Below, piece by piece: positions 6,716 through 14,557 of a DNA stretch of 23,724 bases. Under the pieces are notes generated by a model. The model did no database searches, was not told the DNA's origin, and saw nothing but the letters and a program-made list of their open reading frames with translations. Location of the stretch: assembly GCA_900553215.1 (NCBI GenBank), contig USCJ01000002.1, forward strand, positions 1 through 23,724. Reading direction: 5' to 3'. Within the stretch, counting starts at the first letter, position 1. Each line of letters begins with the position of its first letter. Position numbers and translations under genes: made by a program. The stretch is from an uncultured Collinsella sp. Its GTDB lineage: Bacteria > Actinomycetota > Coriobacteriia > Coriobacteriales > Coriobacteriaceae.

Positions 6716-7534
6716 ATGCCTCAGACTTACACTTTCGCCTCGTGGAACGTCAACGGCCTGCGCGCCGTGCTCAAAAAGGACCCGAGCTTTATCCAGATCG
6801 CGCAAGAACTCGACGTCGATATCCTGGCGCTGCAAGAGACCAAGCTGCAAGAAGGCCAGGTCGATATTGACCTGCCCGGCTATCACCAAACCTGGAGCTA
6901 CGCCGAGCGTAAAGGCTATTCGGGCACTGCGGTCTTTAGCCGCCAGGAACCGCTGCGCGTGCTGCACGCCGACGCGCTGCTACCCTACGCCGGCGAAGGC
7001 GAGGCTGCCGAGCTCGTTGCCAAAGCCGCGACCGAGGGCCGCGTCTGCGCGCTGGAGTTCGACAAATTCTGGTTTGTCGACGTCTATACGCCCAACGCCC
7101 AAAATGAGCTCGCGCGCATCGATGTGCGCATGGCCTGGGACGATGCCTACCGCGGCTTTTTGAACGCACTCGAGCGCGAGACCGGCAAACCCGTCGTGAC
7201 CTGCGGCGACTTTAACGTGGCGCACGAGGAAATCGACCTTAAGAACCCCAAGTCCAACCGCGGCAACGCCGGCTTTTCGGACGAAGAACGCGGCAAGTTT
7301 ACCGAGCTGCTCAACGCCGGCTTTACCGATACCTGGCGCACGGCAAACCCCGACGTCGAGGGCGTCTACAGCTGGTGGAGCTATCGCTTTAATGCCCGCA
7401 AGAACAACGCAGGCTGGCGCATCGACTACTTCCTGGTAAGCGACGCAATCGCCGACAACGTACGCGACACCGGCATCCGCGGCGATATCTTCGGCAGCGA
7501 CCACTGCCCCGTCACCCTTACGTTGGAGCTCTAA
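6716..7534 (+). CDS. xth: Exodeoxyribonuclease III / AP endonuclease (EEP superfamily)
   Basis: Magnesium-dependent DNA repair enzyme that cleaves at abasic sites and degrades 3' ends in base excision repair. 272 residues, normal for the family. Motifs in order: SWNVNGLRA (N-terminal strand), LALQETKLQ (metal-binding Glu), the Tyr-containing DVYTPNA, CGDFNVAHEEIDL (catalytic Asp/Asn), GWRIDYFLVS and the C-terminal GSDHCPV (catalytic Asp-His). The ATG is preceded by GAAAGGACACC. It is divergent from the sirtuin gene and followed after 140 bp by a strong terminator that lies inside an inverted-repeat element. Confidence 0.96.
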   Translation: MPQTYTFASWNVNGLRAVLKKDPSFIQIAQELDVDILALQETKLQEGQVDIDLPGYHQTWSYAERKGYSGTAVFSRQEPLRVLHADALLPYAGEGEAAELVAKAATEGRVCALEFDKFWFVDVYTPNAQNELARIDVRMAWDDAYRGFLNALERETGKPVVTCGDFNVAHEEIDLKNPKSNRGNAGFSDEERGKFTELLNAGFTDTWRTANPDVEGVYSWWSYRFNARKNNAGWRIDYFLVSDAIADNVRDTGIRGDIFGSDHCPVTLTLEL

Positions 7535-7607
7535 CTCCAGCTGCCCCCGGAGACGAAGGAAAACGGATCATTTTGGGCCTCGTGGGGGTATCCGCGTGAC
7601 CCATCCG

Positions 7608-7765
7608 CCACGAAACACGCCCATCTACTACGTTTAAGCCACCACCCTCAACCACAGCGAACAACGCAAAAAGAAAACCGCAGGTAGAAAGCCTGCGGTT
7701 TTTCATAAAACGCGGTCATGGTCGGGAGTATCAAGCTAAACGTAGTAGATGGGCCAGTTTCGTGG
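7608..7765. repeat. Inverted-repeat element C (158 bp) downstream of xth
   Basis: The ends are inverted repeats of about 31 bp: CCACGAAAC, then GCCCATCTACTACGTTTA, mirrored by TAAACGTAGTAGATGGGC and GTTTCGTGG, with two mismatched/bulged spots. The interior holds the xth terminator and an AAAACCGCAGGTAGA word (7674-7688) that recurs in the neighbouring element at 7862-8029. No open frame of interest and no transposase. Confidence 0.85.
7673..7703 (+). terminator. Rho-independent terminator, probably for xth
   Basis: An 11-bp stem AAAACCGCAGG/CCTGCGGTTTT with loop TAGAAAG, followed by T and C. It is inside the inverted-repeat element at 7608-7765. Confidence 0.85.
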
Positions 7766-7861
7766 CAAGCGCCGTCAACTGATTCCCTGGGGACATCTGG
7801 GGACGGAAGAAAATGGATCAATTTGGCTCTCTGAGGGCCACGATGCCCGTCATATCAGCCG

Positions 7862-8029
7862 GCCATTCCAAAACTATGCCGGTTTACGGGGCTGAATCGC
7901 GAACCCCCAACCATATGCAATTCCGAGATAATAAAACCGCAGGTAGACGGTGTGCCCTATTTCGAAAAATGCTGGTATGGTCGGCCCGCGCCAATCTAGC
8001 CCCGTAAACCGGCATGGTTTTGAAATGGC
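7862..8029. repeat. Inverted-repeat element D (168 bp) between xth and the ECF operon
   Basis: The 32-bp ends (7862-7893 and 7998-8029) are reverse complements with two mismatches; both contain ATGCCGGTTTACGGGGCT. The interior contains AAAACCGCAGGTAGA (7933-7947), then about 30 bp later TATGGTCGG, matching the interior of element C (CATGGTCGG). The ends of C and D are unrelated, so the shared part is the core. Element D ends 39 bp beyond the stop of the ECF S-component gene. The remaining bases between 7535 and 8068 show no gene. Confidence 0.85.
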
Positions 8030-8068
8030 ATCGAAGCAGTATTGATTCCCGCCCCGACGCAACCAGCC

Positions 8069-8782
8069 CTACAGCCCGTATTTCACGACGACACGGTTAA
8101 TGCGACGGCACCAAGGCTTGTACAAGGCGGCCAAAAACACGCAGGTCGCAAGGCCGTGCGTAATATCGAACGGCACTGCCGTGGCAAGACGCGCCACGGC
8201 ACCCGCCCAAGTAAGCGGCTGTACAAAACCAATGATGTCATACGCGTTGATCACGACGCCATAGAGCAGGCCCGACGCAAAGCCGTACGCCAGCAGTGCT
8301 GGCATGCGCACGGTGCCGTCGACGCGGTCGAACGCGCCCGCATACGCTAGCGCGCCGCCAACATAGCCAACCAGCCCCCAGGCATACATCTGCCACGGCG
8401 TCCACATGCCCTGCCCAAAAAAGAAATTGCTGGTCAGCGCCGCCAGCGCGCCAACCATAAAACCATTGCGGCGGCCAAGCGTCGCCCCCGCGATAATGGC
8501 GATGGCGCTCACCGGTTTAAAGTCGGGAATGGGACCGAACGAGATGCGCCCCGCCGCGGCCAACGCCGCCAACACCAGCGTGGGCATAATCTGGCGCAGG
8601 CCCGGGCGCGACGCCTCGTAACCCACAAAGAACAGCGCAAGCACCAGTGCCACCACGACAAGCATGGCAAGCGCCGCCTGCTCAATACCTACCAGCAACG
8701 CCGCAGCCATCACCGCAGGAACCGCCAACAGCAGCGGAATTTCTAGTTTTGTGAGTAGATACGAAACGCGATAATCCGCCAT
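8069..8782 (-). CDS. ECF transporter S component (substrate-binding membrane protein)
   Basis: Integral membrane protein of 237 residues with about six to seven hydrophobic segments; the S component of an energy-coupling-factor importer, which binds a vitamin or similar micronutrient. Diagnostic region: PTLVLAALAAAGRISFGPIP, DFKPVSAIAIIAGATLGRR, then SNFFFGQGMWTPWQMYAWGL. Such a motif set occurs in S components annotated generally as ECF S proteins, some linked to cobalamin (CbrT); the substrate here is undetermined and no riboswitch is recognised upstream of the operon. ATG 8782 begins just after the TGA of the ATPase gene (8787-8789) without a clear Shine-Dalgarno, so coupling is likely. 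It is the last gene of the T-A-S operon. Confidence 0.88.
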   Translation of the reverse strand: MADYRVSYLLTKLEIPLLLAVPAVMAAALLVGIEQAALAMLVVVALVLALFFVGYEASRPGLRQIMPTLVLAALAAAGRISFGPIPDFKPVSAIAIIAGATLGRRNGFMVGALAALTSNFFFGQGMWTPWQMYAWGLVGYVGGALAYAGAFDRVDGTVRMPALLAYGFASGLLYGVVINAYDIIGFVQPLTWAGAVARLATAVPFDITHGLATCVFLAALYKPWCRRINRVVVKYGL

Positions 8783-8786
8783 TCCA

Positions 8787-10430
8787 TCACGCCCTATAAA
8801 ACACGTTGTCGGCAAAGAAGTCGGCCGGCGGCTCCATGCAGGCGATCTCGCCGTCAAACATCATGGCGACGCTGTCGGCGACCTGCTCGGCAAAGTCCAG
8901 GTCGTGCGTAGCCATGACGACGGTGCCGCCAGCCTGCGCATGATCGCGCAGGGCGCGGGCGATGATGCGGCGGCTGGCCAGGTCCAGACCCTTGGTGGGT
9001 TCATCGAGCAGCAGCAGTTCGGGGCCGATTAGCAGTAGTTTTGCCAATGCAAGCAGTTGACGCTGTCCGCCCGAAAGGTCATAGGGGTGACGCTCCCCCA
9101 AGCCCGCGAGCCCCAGACTCGCCGCGCGTTCCCGCGCCGCGGCCTCGTCGTAGCCGCAGGTCGAAGCCCATTCCATCAGCTCGTCGCACACCGTCTCGGC
9201 AACCAGCAGCGCCTTGGGGTTTTGCGGCAGCAGCGCCGCCGACCCCGCCGCACGCTCCATGCACCCACGCTGCAACTTGACCGTTTTGGCCAACACCGAA
9301 AGCAGCGTCGACTTGCCGCAGCCGTTGCCGCCCACAATCGCATGCACCGCGCCGGCCGAAAACGCCGCGTCGAGCCCGCGCAGCACCCAACCGGACGCTC
9401 GATCGTAGCGAAACCAGCTCCCTGCTAGGGTGGTAGCCGACCCAGCGTACATTTTTGGGAATATTCGGCATCCACCGGCGCGCAACGGCGCCCCCGCGTC
9501 GTTCTGCGACTGAATTTGCACCTCAAATTCAGCTGATTTGTCCGTTTTCATTCCATTTTTCGCACCCGGAACGCGCCCGCGCGGATCCAAAGAGCCCTGC
9601 TGGCCACTTGCAGTGCTGAAAACTCCGATTTTTGCACGCCGCGAGCCGCCCCACCCCGGCATCTCACCAGAAAACAGCTCTTCACGATGCCCCAAGGAGG
9701 CGATATCGGCCACCTCGCGCACGTGGCCGCCCTCAATCCGATACGCGCGCGTCGCGTATTCGAGCATCGGACGCGGCTGGTGCGTCGCCACAACCACCGT
9801 GCAGCCCAATTCGCGATTCACGCGAAACAGCGCGTGCAGAAAATTTTTCTCGGCAACGGGATCGAGCTGGGACGTGGGCTCGTCGAGCAGCAGCACGCGC
9901 GGGTGCAACGCCAGCACGGCCGCTAACGACAGCAACTGCTTGCGTCCGCCCGAAAGCGTATCGGTATCGCGATGGAGCCAATCCTCCAGCCCAAAGAAAT
10001 AGCTGGTCTCGGCCACGCGACGACGCATCTCATCGCGCGACATGCCTAAGTTTTCCAGGCCAAACGCCATCTCATGCCACACGGTCTCGCACACGATCTG
10101 GTTCTCGGGGTCCTGAAACACATAGCCCACGCGCTCCGCAGACGCCCGAACATCCATGTCGGCAACGCTCTCGCCCAGCACGCGCATCTCGCCCGTGCAT
10201 TCGCCCGTCGGCGAAATCTCGGGTTTGAGCAGCGAGAGCAGCGTCGACTTGCCCGACCCAGTACCGCCAACAAGCAGCGCGAACGCGCCTTGGGGAACAC
10301 GCCAGTCGAGCCCCTCGAACACCGGCGCCTCAGCCCCGGGGTAGGCAAAGTGCAGGCCCCGCACCTCAATCGCCGGCGCATCCGAGCCGCGTGCCTCGCC
10401 CGCCATCATGCTCCCGTTCAACCGAGCCAT
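8787..10430 (-). CDS. Fused two-domain ECF transporter ATPase (EcfA-EcfA')
   Basis: A 547-residue protein holding both ATPases of an ECF importer in one chain. Domain 1: Walker A GGTGSGKST (55-63), Q-loop FQDPENQ (105-111), signature LSGGRKQ (159-165), Walker B LLLDEPTS (180-187), switch His ATHQ (215-218). Domain 2: Walker A GGNGCGKST (367-375), PQNP (412-415), LSGGQRQ (452-458), LLLLDEPTKGLD (472-483), ATHD (507-510). The second domain is shortened. The linker (about 254-336) is unusual, low in typical codons and rich in polar residues. Start ATG overlaps the TGA of the T-component gene by one base (TGATG), which fixes the start and implies coupling. Membrane-peripheral, cytoplasmic face. 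Confidence 0.94.
   Translation of the reverse strand: MARLNGSMMAGEARGSDAPAIEVRGLHFAYPGAEAPVFEGLDWRVPQGAFALLVGGTGSGKSTLLSLLKPEISPTGECTGEMRVLGESVADMDVRASAERVGYVFQDPENQIVCETVWHEMAFGLENLGMSRDEMRRRVAETSYFFGLEDWLHRDTDTLSGGRKQLLSLAAVLALHPRVLLLDEPTSQLDPVAEKNFLHALFRVNRELGCTVVVATHQPRPMLEYATRAYRIEGGHVREVADIASLGHREELFSGEMPGWGGSRRAKIGVFSTASGQQGSLDPRGRVPGAKNGMKTDKSAEFEVQIQSQNDAGAPLRAGGCRIFPKMYAGSATTLAGSWFRYDRASGWVLRGLDAAFSAGAVHAIVGGNGCGKSTLLSVLAKTVKLQRGCMERAAGSAALLPQNPKALLVAETVCDELMEWASTCGYDEAAARERAASLGLAGLGERHPYDLSGGQRQLLALAKLLLIGPELLLLDEPTKGLDLASRRIIARALRDHAQAGGTVVMATHDLDFAEQVADSVAMMFDGEIACMEPPADFFADNVFYRA
9420..9670 (-). other. Atypical in-frame linker segment inside the fused ECF ATPase gene
   Basis: Coding region for residues about 254-336, between the two ATPase domains. 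It contains runs of A and T (TTTTCATTCCATTTTT, ATTTTTGCACG) unlike the flanking GC-rich sequence, and a perfect 9-bp palindrome CTGAATTTG/CAAATTCAG at 9510-9532. The encoded peptide has no recognisable domain. It may be an intergenic-type repeat captured in frame, or a fast-evolving linker. Confidence 0.5.
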
Positions 10431-11317
10431 CAGCCAAACCTCTTCTCGTCAATCACGTGCAGTACGCAGGGCAGCGCCATCCAAGCCGCATATACAACAT
10501 AGCCCGGCCACGGCGCCGGCACCGAGAGCTGCGGGCAAAACGAATACTGCGCCGTCGCGACCCATGCCACCGCCACCGCGGCGACGCCAAACACCGCAAG
10601 CCCAGCCAGCGCGGCAACATCGCCGCGCCCCAGCCGATACCGTGCGTACGTCGTGCGACGCGTCGCGGCACCCCACCCACGGGAGCGCATGGCGTCCGCG
10701 CGCTCCAGCGAATCTTCCATGCCCCAGCCCATCAACACGCTCGATGCCCGCAGGCGTGAACGCACGGGGTCGGCCGGTGCGCCCCCCGGTACATCAATCG
10801 CATCCTGCACCGCCAGCACCGTACGACCGCGGCGCAAGAACTGCGGGATGAGCCGCATGCACATCGAAATCATGAGCGCAATCACCGGCGCGGCGTTACC
10901 CAGCAGCGCAAGCACCTTGTCGTAGCCGAGCATCGACGCCGCGGCCTCAAACCACAGCACGCTCGCCACAAACAGCCCGCCCATACACAGGCCGTATACC
11001 ATGCTCTCCAAATACACCGCGCGCATGCCGATGCGGAACACCTCCGTCGAGCCCGAGGCGCTAAACAGCGGATTGAGTACCGCGATGATCAAAATCACCG
11101 GCAGCTGCCAGCGAAGCGCTCCCAGCGTGCGCGCCATACCGCGCATCGCAAACCCGTACGCCAGCCCGCCCGCAAGCGACAGCGCAATCAGCACCGGTTG
11201 CATCGAGAACATGGTGAGCCCCAATGTCAGCACCATGTAGAGCGCCGGCACCGCCGGATGCGACATCGAAAATGCTGCGACGGGCCCGTTGCCCGATTCC
11301 TCTCGCATGATATCCAC
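10430..11317 (-). CDS. ECF transporter T component (EcfT-like transmembrane protein)
   Basis: Membrane scaffold that couples the ATPases to the S component. About five to six hydrophobic stretches are visible: MSHPAVPALYMVLTLGLTMF, PVLIALSLAGGLAYGF, LPVILIIAVLNPLF, YGLCMGGLFVASVLWF, APVIALMISMCMRLIP and two near the C-terminus. The cytoplasmic coupling helices carry the Ala-Arg-Gly type signature (ADAMRSRGWG). GTG 11317 is chosen for GGGAGG five bases upstream, giving 295 residues; ATG 11308 and an upstream GTG at 11419 are alternatives, the latter adding a 34-residue hydrophobic stretch whose codon use is also coding-like. First gene of the minus operon, divergent from glmU. Confidence 0.88.
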   Translation of the reverse strand: MDIMREESGNGPVAAFSMSHPAVPALYMVLTLGLTMFSMQPVLIALSLAGGLAYGFAMRGMARTLGALRWQLPVILIIAVLNPLFSASGSTEVFRIGMRAVYLESMVYGLCMGGLFVASVLWFEAAASMLGYDKVLALLGNAAPVIALMISMCMRLIPQFLRRGRTVLAVQDAIDVPGGAPADPVRSRLRASSVLMGWGMEDSLERADAMRSRGWGAATRRTTYARYRLGRGDVAALAGLAVFGVAAVAVAWVATAQYSFCPQLSVPAPWPGYVVYAAWMALPCVLHVIDEKRFG

Positions 11318-11515
11318 GGACACCTCCCATCCCCTCGCGCAAAACGCCAACGCCGCAGCGCCGCCGCCATGCACAACCAGCGCAAACACCACGCCGATGG
11401 CAGCGACATCGGCCGTCACGCGTCAAACGTTACGCGCTCAACATATGCCTGCGGTATCATATTGCGCCGTGTATCGTTTCCAAACACACGTCTCTATAAC
11501 GTAACAGGAGATCAC

Positions 11516-12928
11516 ATGGACGCAACCGCAATTATCCTCGCCGCCGGCGAGGGCACCCGCATGAAGTCGAACCACTGCAAGGTTTCGCACAAGATCCTGG
11601 GTAAGCCCATGGTCCAGTGGATCGTCGACGCCACCATCAAGGCCGGCTGCAACCGCGTCGTAGTCGTCATCGGCAGCCACGCCGACGAGATGCGCGCCCT
11701 CATCGACGGCGCCTACGCCACCAGCACCACCAAGGTCGAGTGCGTCGAGCAGACCGAGCGCCTGGGCACCGGCCACGCCGTCAAGGTCGCGCTCGAGGCC
11801 TGCGGCATCACGCAAGGCCCGGTCGTCGTGCTCAACGGCGACCTGCCGCTCATCACCGCCGACACCGTCGCCAAGTTCGCGCAGACCGTCGCCACCGGCG
11901 AGCTCGCCTGCACCGTCATGACCATGACCCCGCCCGACCCCTTCGGCTACGGCCGCATCAAGCTGGGCGCCGACGGCCAGATCGAGCGCATCATCGAGCA
12001 GAAGGACTGCACGCCCGAGCAGGCCGCCACGCTGCTCGAGTGCAACGCCGGCTGCTACGCCTTCGACGGCGCGCAGCTCGCCGCCCACATCGACGAGATC
12101 GGCAACGACAACGCGCAGTCCGAGTACTACCTGCCCGACATGCTCGAGATCCTCAAAGGCCACGGCCAGGCAGTCTCCATCTTCCACTGCGACGACTACC
12201 GCGACGGCTTGGGCGTCAACAGCCGCATCCAGCTCGCACAGCTTACCGCCATTGCGCGCGACCGCATCAACGAGCACTGGATGGCCGAAGGCGTTACCTT
12301 CATCGATCCCACGCAGGCCTGGATTGGCCCCGACGCCACCATCGGCCGCGATACCGTCGTGTGGCCGCAGACGCACCTGATCGGCCACGTCACCGTGGGC
12401 GAGGAGTGCCAGCTCGGCCCCAACAGCCGTCTCACCGACACCACCGTCGGCAGCGGCTGCACCATCGATGAGACCATCGCCATCGAGGCCGTCATCGAGA
12501 ACGGCGTCGACTGCGGCCCGCGCGCCTACCTGCGCCCGGGTACCCACATGCTCGACGGCTCCAAGGCCGGCACGCACGTGGAGATCAAGAAGTCCACGAT
12601 CGGCGAGGGCTCCAAGGTGCCGCACCTGTCCTACATCGGCGACACCACCATGGGCTCCGGCGTCAACGTGGGCGCGGGCTCCATCACCTGCAACTACGAC
12701 GGCGTCCACAAGCACAAGACCGTCATCGGCAAGGATGCCTTCATCGGTTCCGACACCATGATGGTCGCACCCGCCCAGATCGGCGACGGTGCACTCGTGG
12801 CCGCCGGCTCCGTCATCACCGAGCCGGTCCCGGCCGACGCACTCGGTCTGGGCCGCGCCCGTCAGGTAAATATTGAGAGCTGGGCCGCCGATTACCGCCG
12901 CCGCCTGCACGAGGACGACGAGGTATAA
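11516..12928 (+). CDS. glmU: Bifunctional UDP-N-acetylglucosamine diphosphorylase / glucosamine-1-phosphate acetyltransferase
   Basis: Makes UDP-GlcNAc for peptidoglycan in two steps. 470 residues, close to the family norm (about 455-460). N-terminal uridyltransferase: LAAGEGTRMKS (8-18), ERLGTGHA near residue 83, VVLNGDLPL for metal binding, FGYGRI and NAQSEYYLPD. C-terminal left-handed beta helix: hexapeptide-type repeats from about residue 260, then RAYLRPGTHM, GTHVEIKKSTIGEGSK, HLSYIGD and ITCNYDGVHKHKT, which carry the acetyl-CoA and GlcN-1-P contacts. ATG 11516 has ACAGGAGATCAC upstream; the frame is open further upstream without support. It is followed by its own terminator, and prs is next on the same strand, a glmU-prs order seen in many Gram-positive bacteria. 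Confidence 0.97.
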   Translation: MDATAIILAAGEGTRMKSNHCKVSHKILGKPMVQWIVDATIKAGCNRVVVVIGSHADEMRALIDGAYATSTTKVECVEQTERLGTGHAVKVALEACGITQGPVVVLNGDLPLITADTVAKFAQTVATGELACTVMTMTPPDPFGYGRIKLGADGQIERIIEQKDCTPEQAATLLECNAGCYAFDGAQLAAHIDEIGNDNAQSEYYLPDMLEILKGHGQAVSIFHCDDYRDGLGVNSRIQLAQLTAIARDRINEHWMAEGVTFIDPTQAWIGPDATIGRDTVVWPQTHLIGHVTVGEECQLGPNSRLTDTTVGSGCTIDETIAIEAVIENGVDCGPRAYLRPGTHMLDGSKAGTHVEIKKSTIGEGSKVPHLSYIGDTTMGSGVNVGAGSITCNYDGVHKHKTVIGKDAFIGSDTMMVAPAQIGDGALVAAGSVITEPVPADALGLGRARQVNIESWAADYRRRLHEDDEV

Positions 12929-12943
12929 CGTTTTACCAAGCAC

Positions 12944-12977
12944 AAAAGGAGCTGTTCCATGGGGACAGCTCCTTTTT
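12944..12977 (+). terminator. Rho-independent terminator of glmU
   Basis: Stem AAAAGGAGCTGTTCC/GGGGACAGCTCCTTTT with a short loop, followed by T's. Its right arm contains GGGGACAG, a word shared with intergenic palindromes elsewhere in the window. Confidence 0.88.
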
Positions 12978-13067
12978 CTATGCTGACCTGCGCGGCCGGA
13001 GAGTGGTCGGTTCGTGTCCGTTGACGGTAAAGACGTTATCAAGACCCGATAAACCCCGCCGCGCGGT

Positions 13068-13073
13068 TACAAT
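13068..13073 (+). promoter_or_regulatory. Probable -10 element of prs (TACAAT)
   Basis: TACAAT within CGGTTACAATGC lies 45 bp before the prs start codon. No good -35 at standard spacing; TTGACG at 13021-13026 is too far. Confidence 0.4.
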
Positions 13074-13118
13074 GCAACAAGGCATCTATATGGCATTCGA
13101 TATTAAAGGAGAAGGGTA

Positions 13119-14105
13119 ATGCCGATTAATGATCCCGAGAAGTCGGAGAATATGCGCAAGTCCATCCGTGTGTATTCCGGTTCCTCCAACCGTCCCCTCG
13201 CTCAGAAGATTGCTGAGTACCTTGGGGTCGAGCTTTCGGGCCTTACGCTAAAGCAGTTCGCCAATGGTGAGATTTACGCCCGCTACGACGAGACCGTCCG
13301 CGGCGCCGACGTCTTCCTGATTCAGTCCGTGGCCGGCGGCAACGTCAACGACATGCTCATGGAGCTGCTCATCGCCACCGACGCTGCCAAGCGCGCATCC
13401 GCCCGCTCCATCACCGCCGTCATCACCCACTACGGCTATGCCCGCCAGGACCGCAAGGCCGGCCCGCGCGAGCCCATCACCGCCCGCCTCGTCGCCAACC
13501 TGCTCGAGCGCGCCGGCGTCAACCGCATCATCACCCTCGACCTGCACCAGGGCCAGATCCAGGGCTTCTTCGATATCCCGGTTAACCACCTGTCCGCACT
13601 GCCGCTGTTTGGCCAGTACTACAACGACATGCACTTCGACACCGACAACCTGGTTGTCGTCTCCCCTGACGTGGGTCGTGCCAAGGCCGCCAAGAAGCTG
13701 TCCGACATGCTCGGCTGCGACCTGGCCATCGCCCACAAGGGCCGTCCGCGCCACAACGCCGCCGAGGTCATGGGCATCATCGGTGACATCAAGGGCAAGA
13801 CCTGCATCATCAACGACGACATGATCGACACCGCTGGCACCCTGTGCGCCAACGTCAAGGAGCTCAAGGCTATGGGCGCCGGCGACATCTACGTCTGCGC
13901 CACCCACGGCATCTTCTCCGGTCCGGCCATCGAGCGTCTGAACGACGCCCCCATCGTCGAGTGCGTCGTCACCGACGCCATCCCCGTCGAGGTCGGCGGC
14001 AAGATCAAGACCATCTCGGTCGCCGAGGAGTTCGCTCAGGCCATCTCCGCCGTTTACCACGAGGAGCCCGTCTCCACGCTCGTCGGCGGCGACTTCGCGC
14101 TGTAA
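13119..14105 (+). CDS. prs: Ribose-phosphate pyrophosphokinase (PRPP synthetase)
   Basis: Makes 5-phosphoribosyl-1-pyrophosphate from ribose 5-phosphate and ATP for nucleotide, histidine and tryptophan synthesis. 328 residues. Seen: YSGSSNRPLAQKIAEYLG near the N-terminus, FANGEIYARYDETVRGADVF, YARQDRKAGPREPITARLVA (ATP-binding flexible loop), TLDLHQGQIQGFFDIPVNHL, VVSPDVGRAKAAKKL, and the PRPP loop CIINDDMIDTAGTLC. ATG 13119 is preceded by AAAGGAGAAGGGTA; it gives a short N-terminal extension (MPINDPEKSENM) relative to many homologs, and the internal ATG at 13152 lacks such a site. Confidence 0.97.
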   Translation: MPINDPEKSENMRKSIRVYSGSSNRPLAQKIAEYLGVELSGLTLKQFANGEIYARYDETVRGADVFLIQSVAGGNVNDMLMELLIATDAAKRASARSITAVITHYGYARQDRKAGPREPITARLVANLLERAGVNRIITLDLHQGQIQGFFDIPVNHLSALPLFGQYYNDMHFDTDNLVVVSPDVGRAKAAKKLSDMLGCDLAIAHKGRPRHNAAEVMGIIGDIKGKTCIINDDMIDTAGTLCANVKELKAMGAGDIYVCATHGIFSGPAIERLNDAPIVECVVTDAIPVEVGGKIKTISVAEEFAQAISAVYHEEPVSTLVGGDFAL

Positions 14106-14138
14106 TCCAACGCGCATCGCATCATCTTTGATGCTTTT

Positions 14139-14170
14139 AAAGGGTCGGAAGCTTGCTTCCGACCCTTTTT
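14139..14170 (+). terminator. Rho-independent terminator of prs
   Basis: Stem AAAGGGTCGGAAG/CTTCCGACCCTTT with a four-base loop, followed by T's, 34 bp after the stop. Confidence 0.92.
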
Positions 14171-14191
14171 CTATCCCTCGCCAACCTTCCA

Positions 14192-14394
14192 TGGACAGTT
14201 AGTTCAGATACGTATTTTTTTAAAGCTCCAAAGGGCCGTTCGGAGCCTTCTGAGCTCCCCAGCGGATGCCATGCCGCCCAAAGCTCATCGTTTTCGAGCA
14301 CGACCGCCGCATATTTACCCTCAAATCGCCCTCAAAGGCCCTTAGAAACGCCTCGAACGCCCGCCGCCTTATACGTATCTGAACTAACTGTCCA
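14192..14394. repeat. Inverted-repeat element A (203 bp)
   Basis: Perfect 24-bp terminal inverted repeats (14192-14215 and 14371-14394) beginning TGGACAGTTAGTTCAGATAC. The interior is GC-rich and has no supported gene; it contains GCTCCAAAGGG, a word shared with element E and, in part, with element B. No clear target duplication at the ends. It lies just after the prs terminator. A second element with the same ends is at 15719-15922. Confidence 0.93.
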
Positions 14395-14557
14395 GTAGCT
14401 ATCGTCAACCTTCGCAGCAGAGCTCAATTTCCTGCAATCCCCTCAACCGATTCCATCGATCTCATAACACCCAGCCGTTCGTGGCGCGCAGCGCCCCGCT
14501 GGGCGAAAAGAACGGTACGGCGGTCGCATTCTGCTGCCAACTTAGTACGTTATAGCT

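Larger units (their letters stand above)
7549..7831. repeat. Imperfect 33-bp direct repeats (7549-7581 and 7799-7831)
   Basis: Both copies have 33 positions and match at about 26. Shared words are GACG, AAAA, GGATCA and TTTGG. They lie on either side of the inverted-repeat element at 7608-7765, 26 and 33 bp from it. The second copy reads CTGGGGACGGAAG and resembles the GGGGACAG word found in other intergenic palindromes of this window. Confidence 0.6.

Noticed and set aside
11318..11515. Cobalamin or other riboswitch before the ECF operon
   Set aside because: No recognisable conserved box was found by eye, and part of this stretch may be coding if the T component starts at 11419.
11438..13042. 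534-codon minus-strand frame opposite glmU
   Set aside because: Antisense shadow of glmU with Asp/Gly/Val/Leu-rich composition and no family motif.
14185..14400. Target-site duplication around element A
   Set aside because: Bases flanking both ends do not repeat; the same is true for element B, so classical cut-and-paste insertion is not shown.
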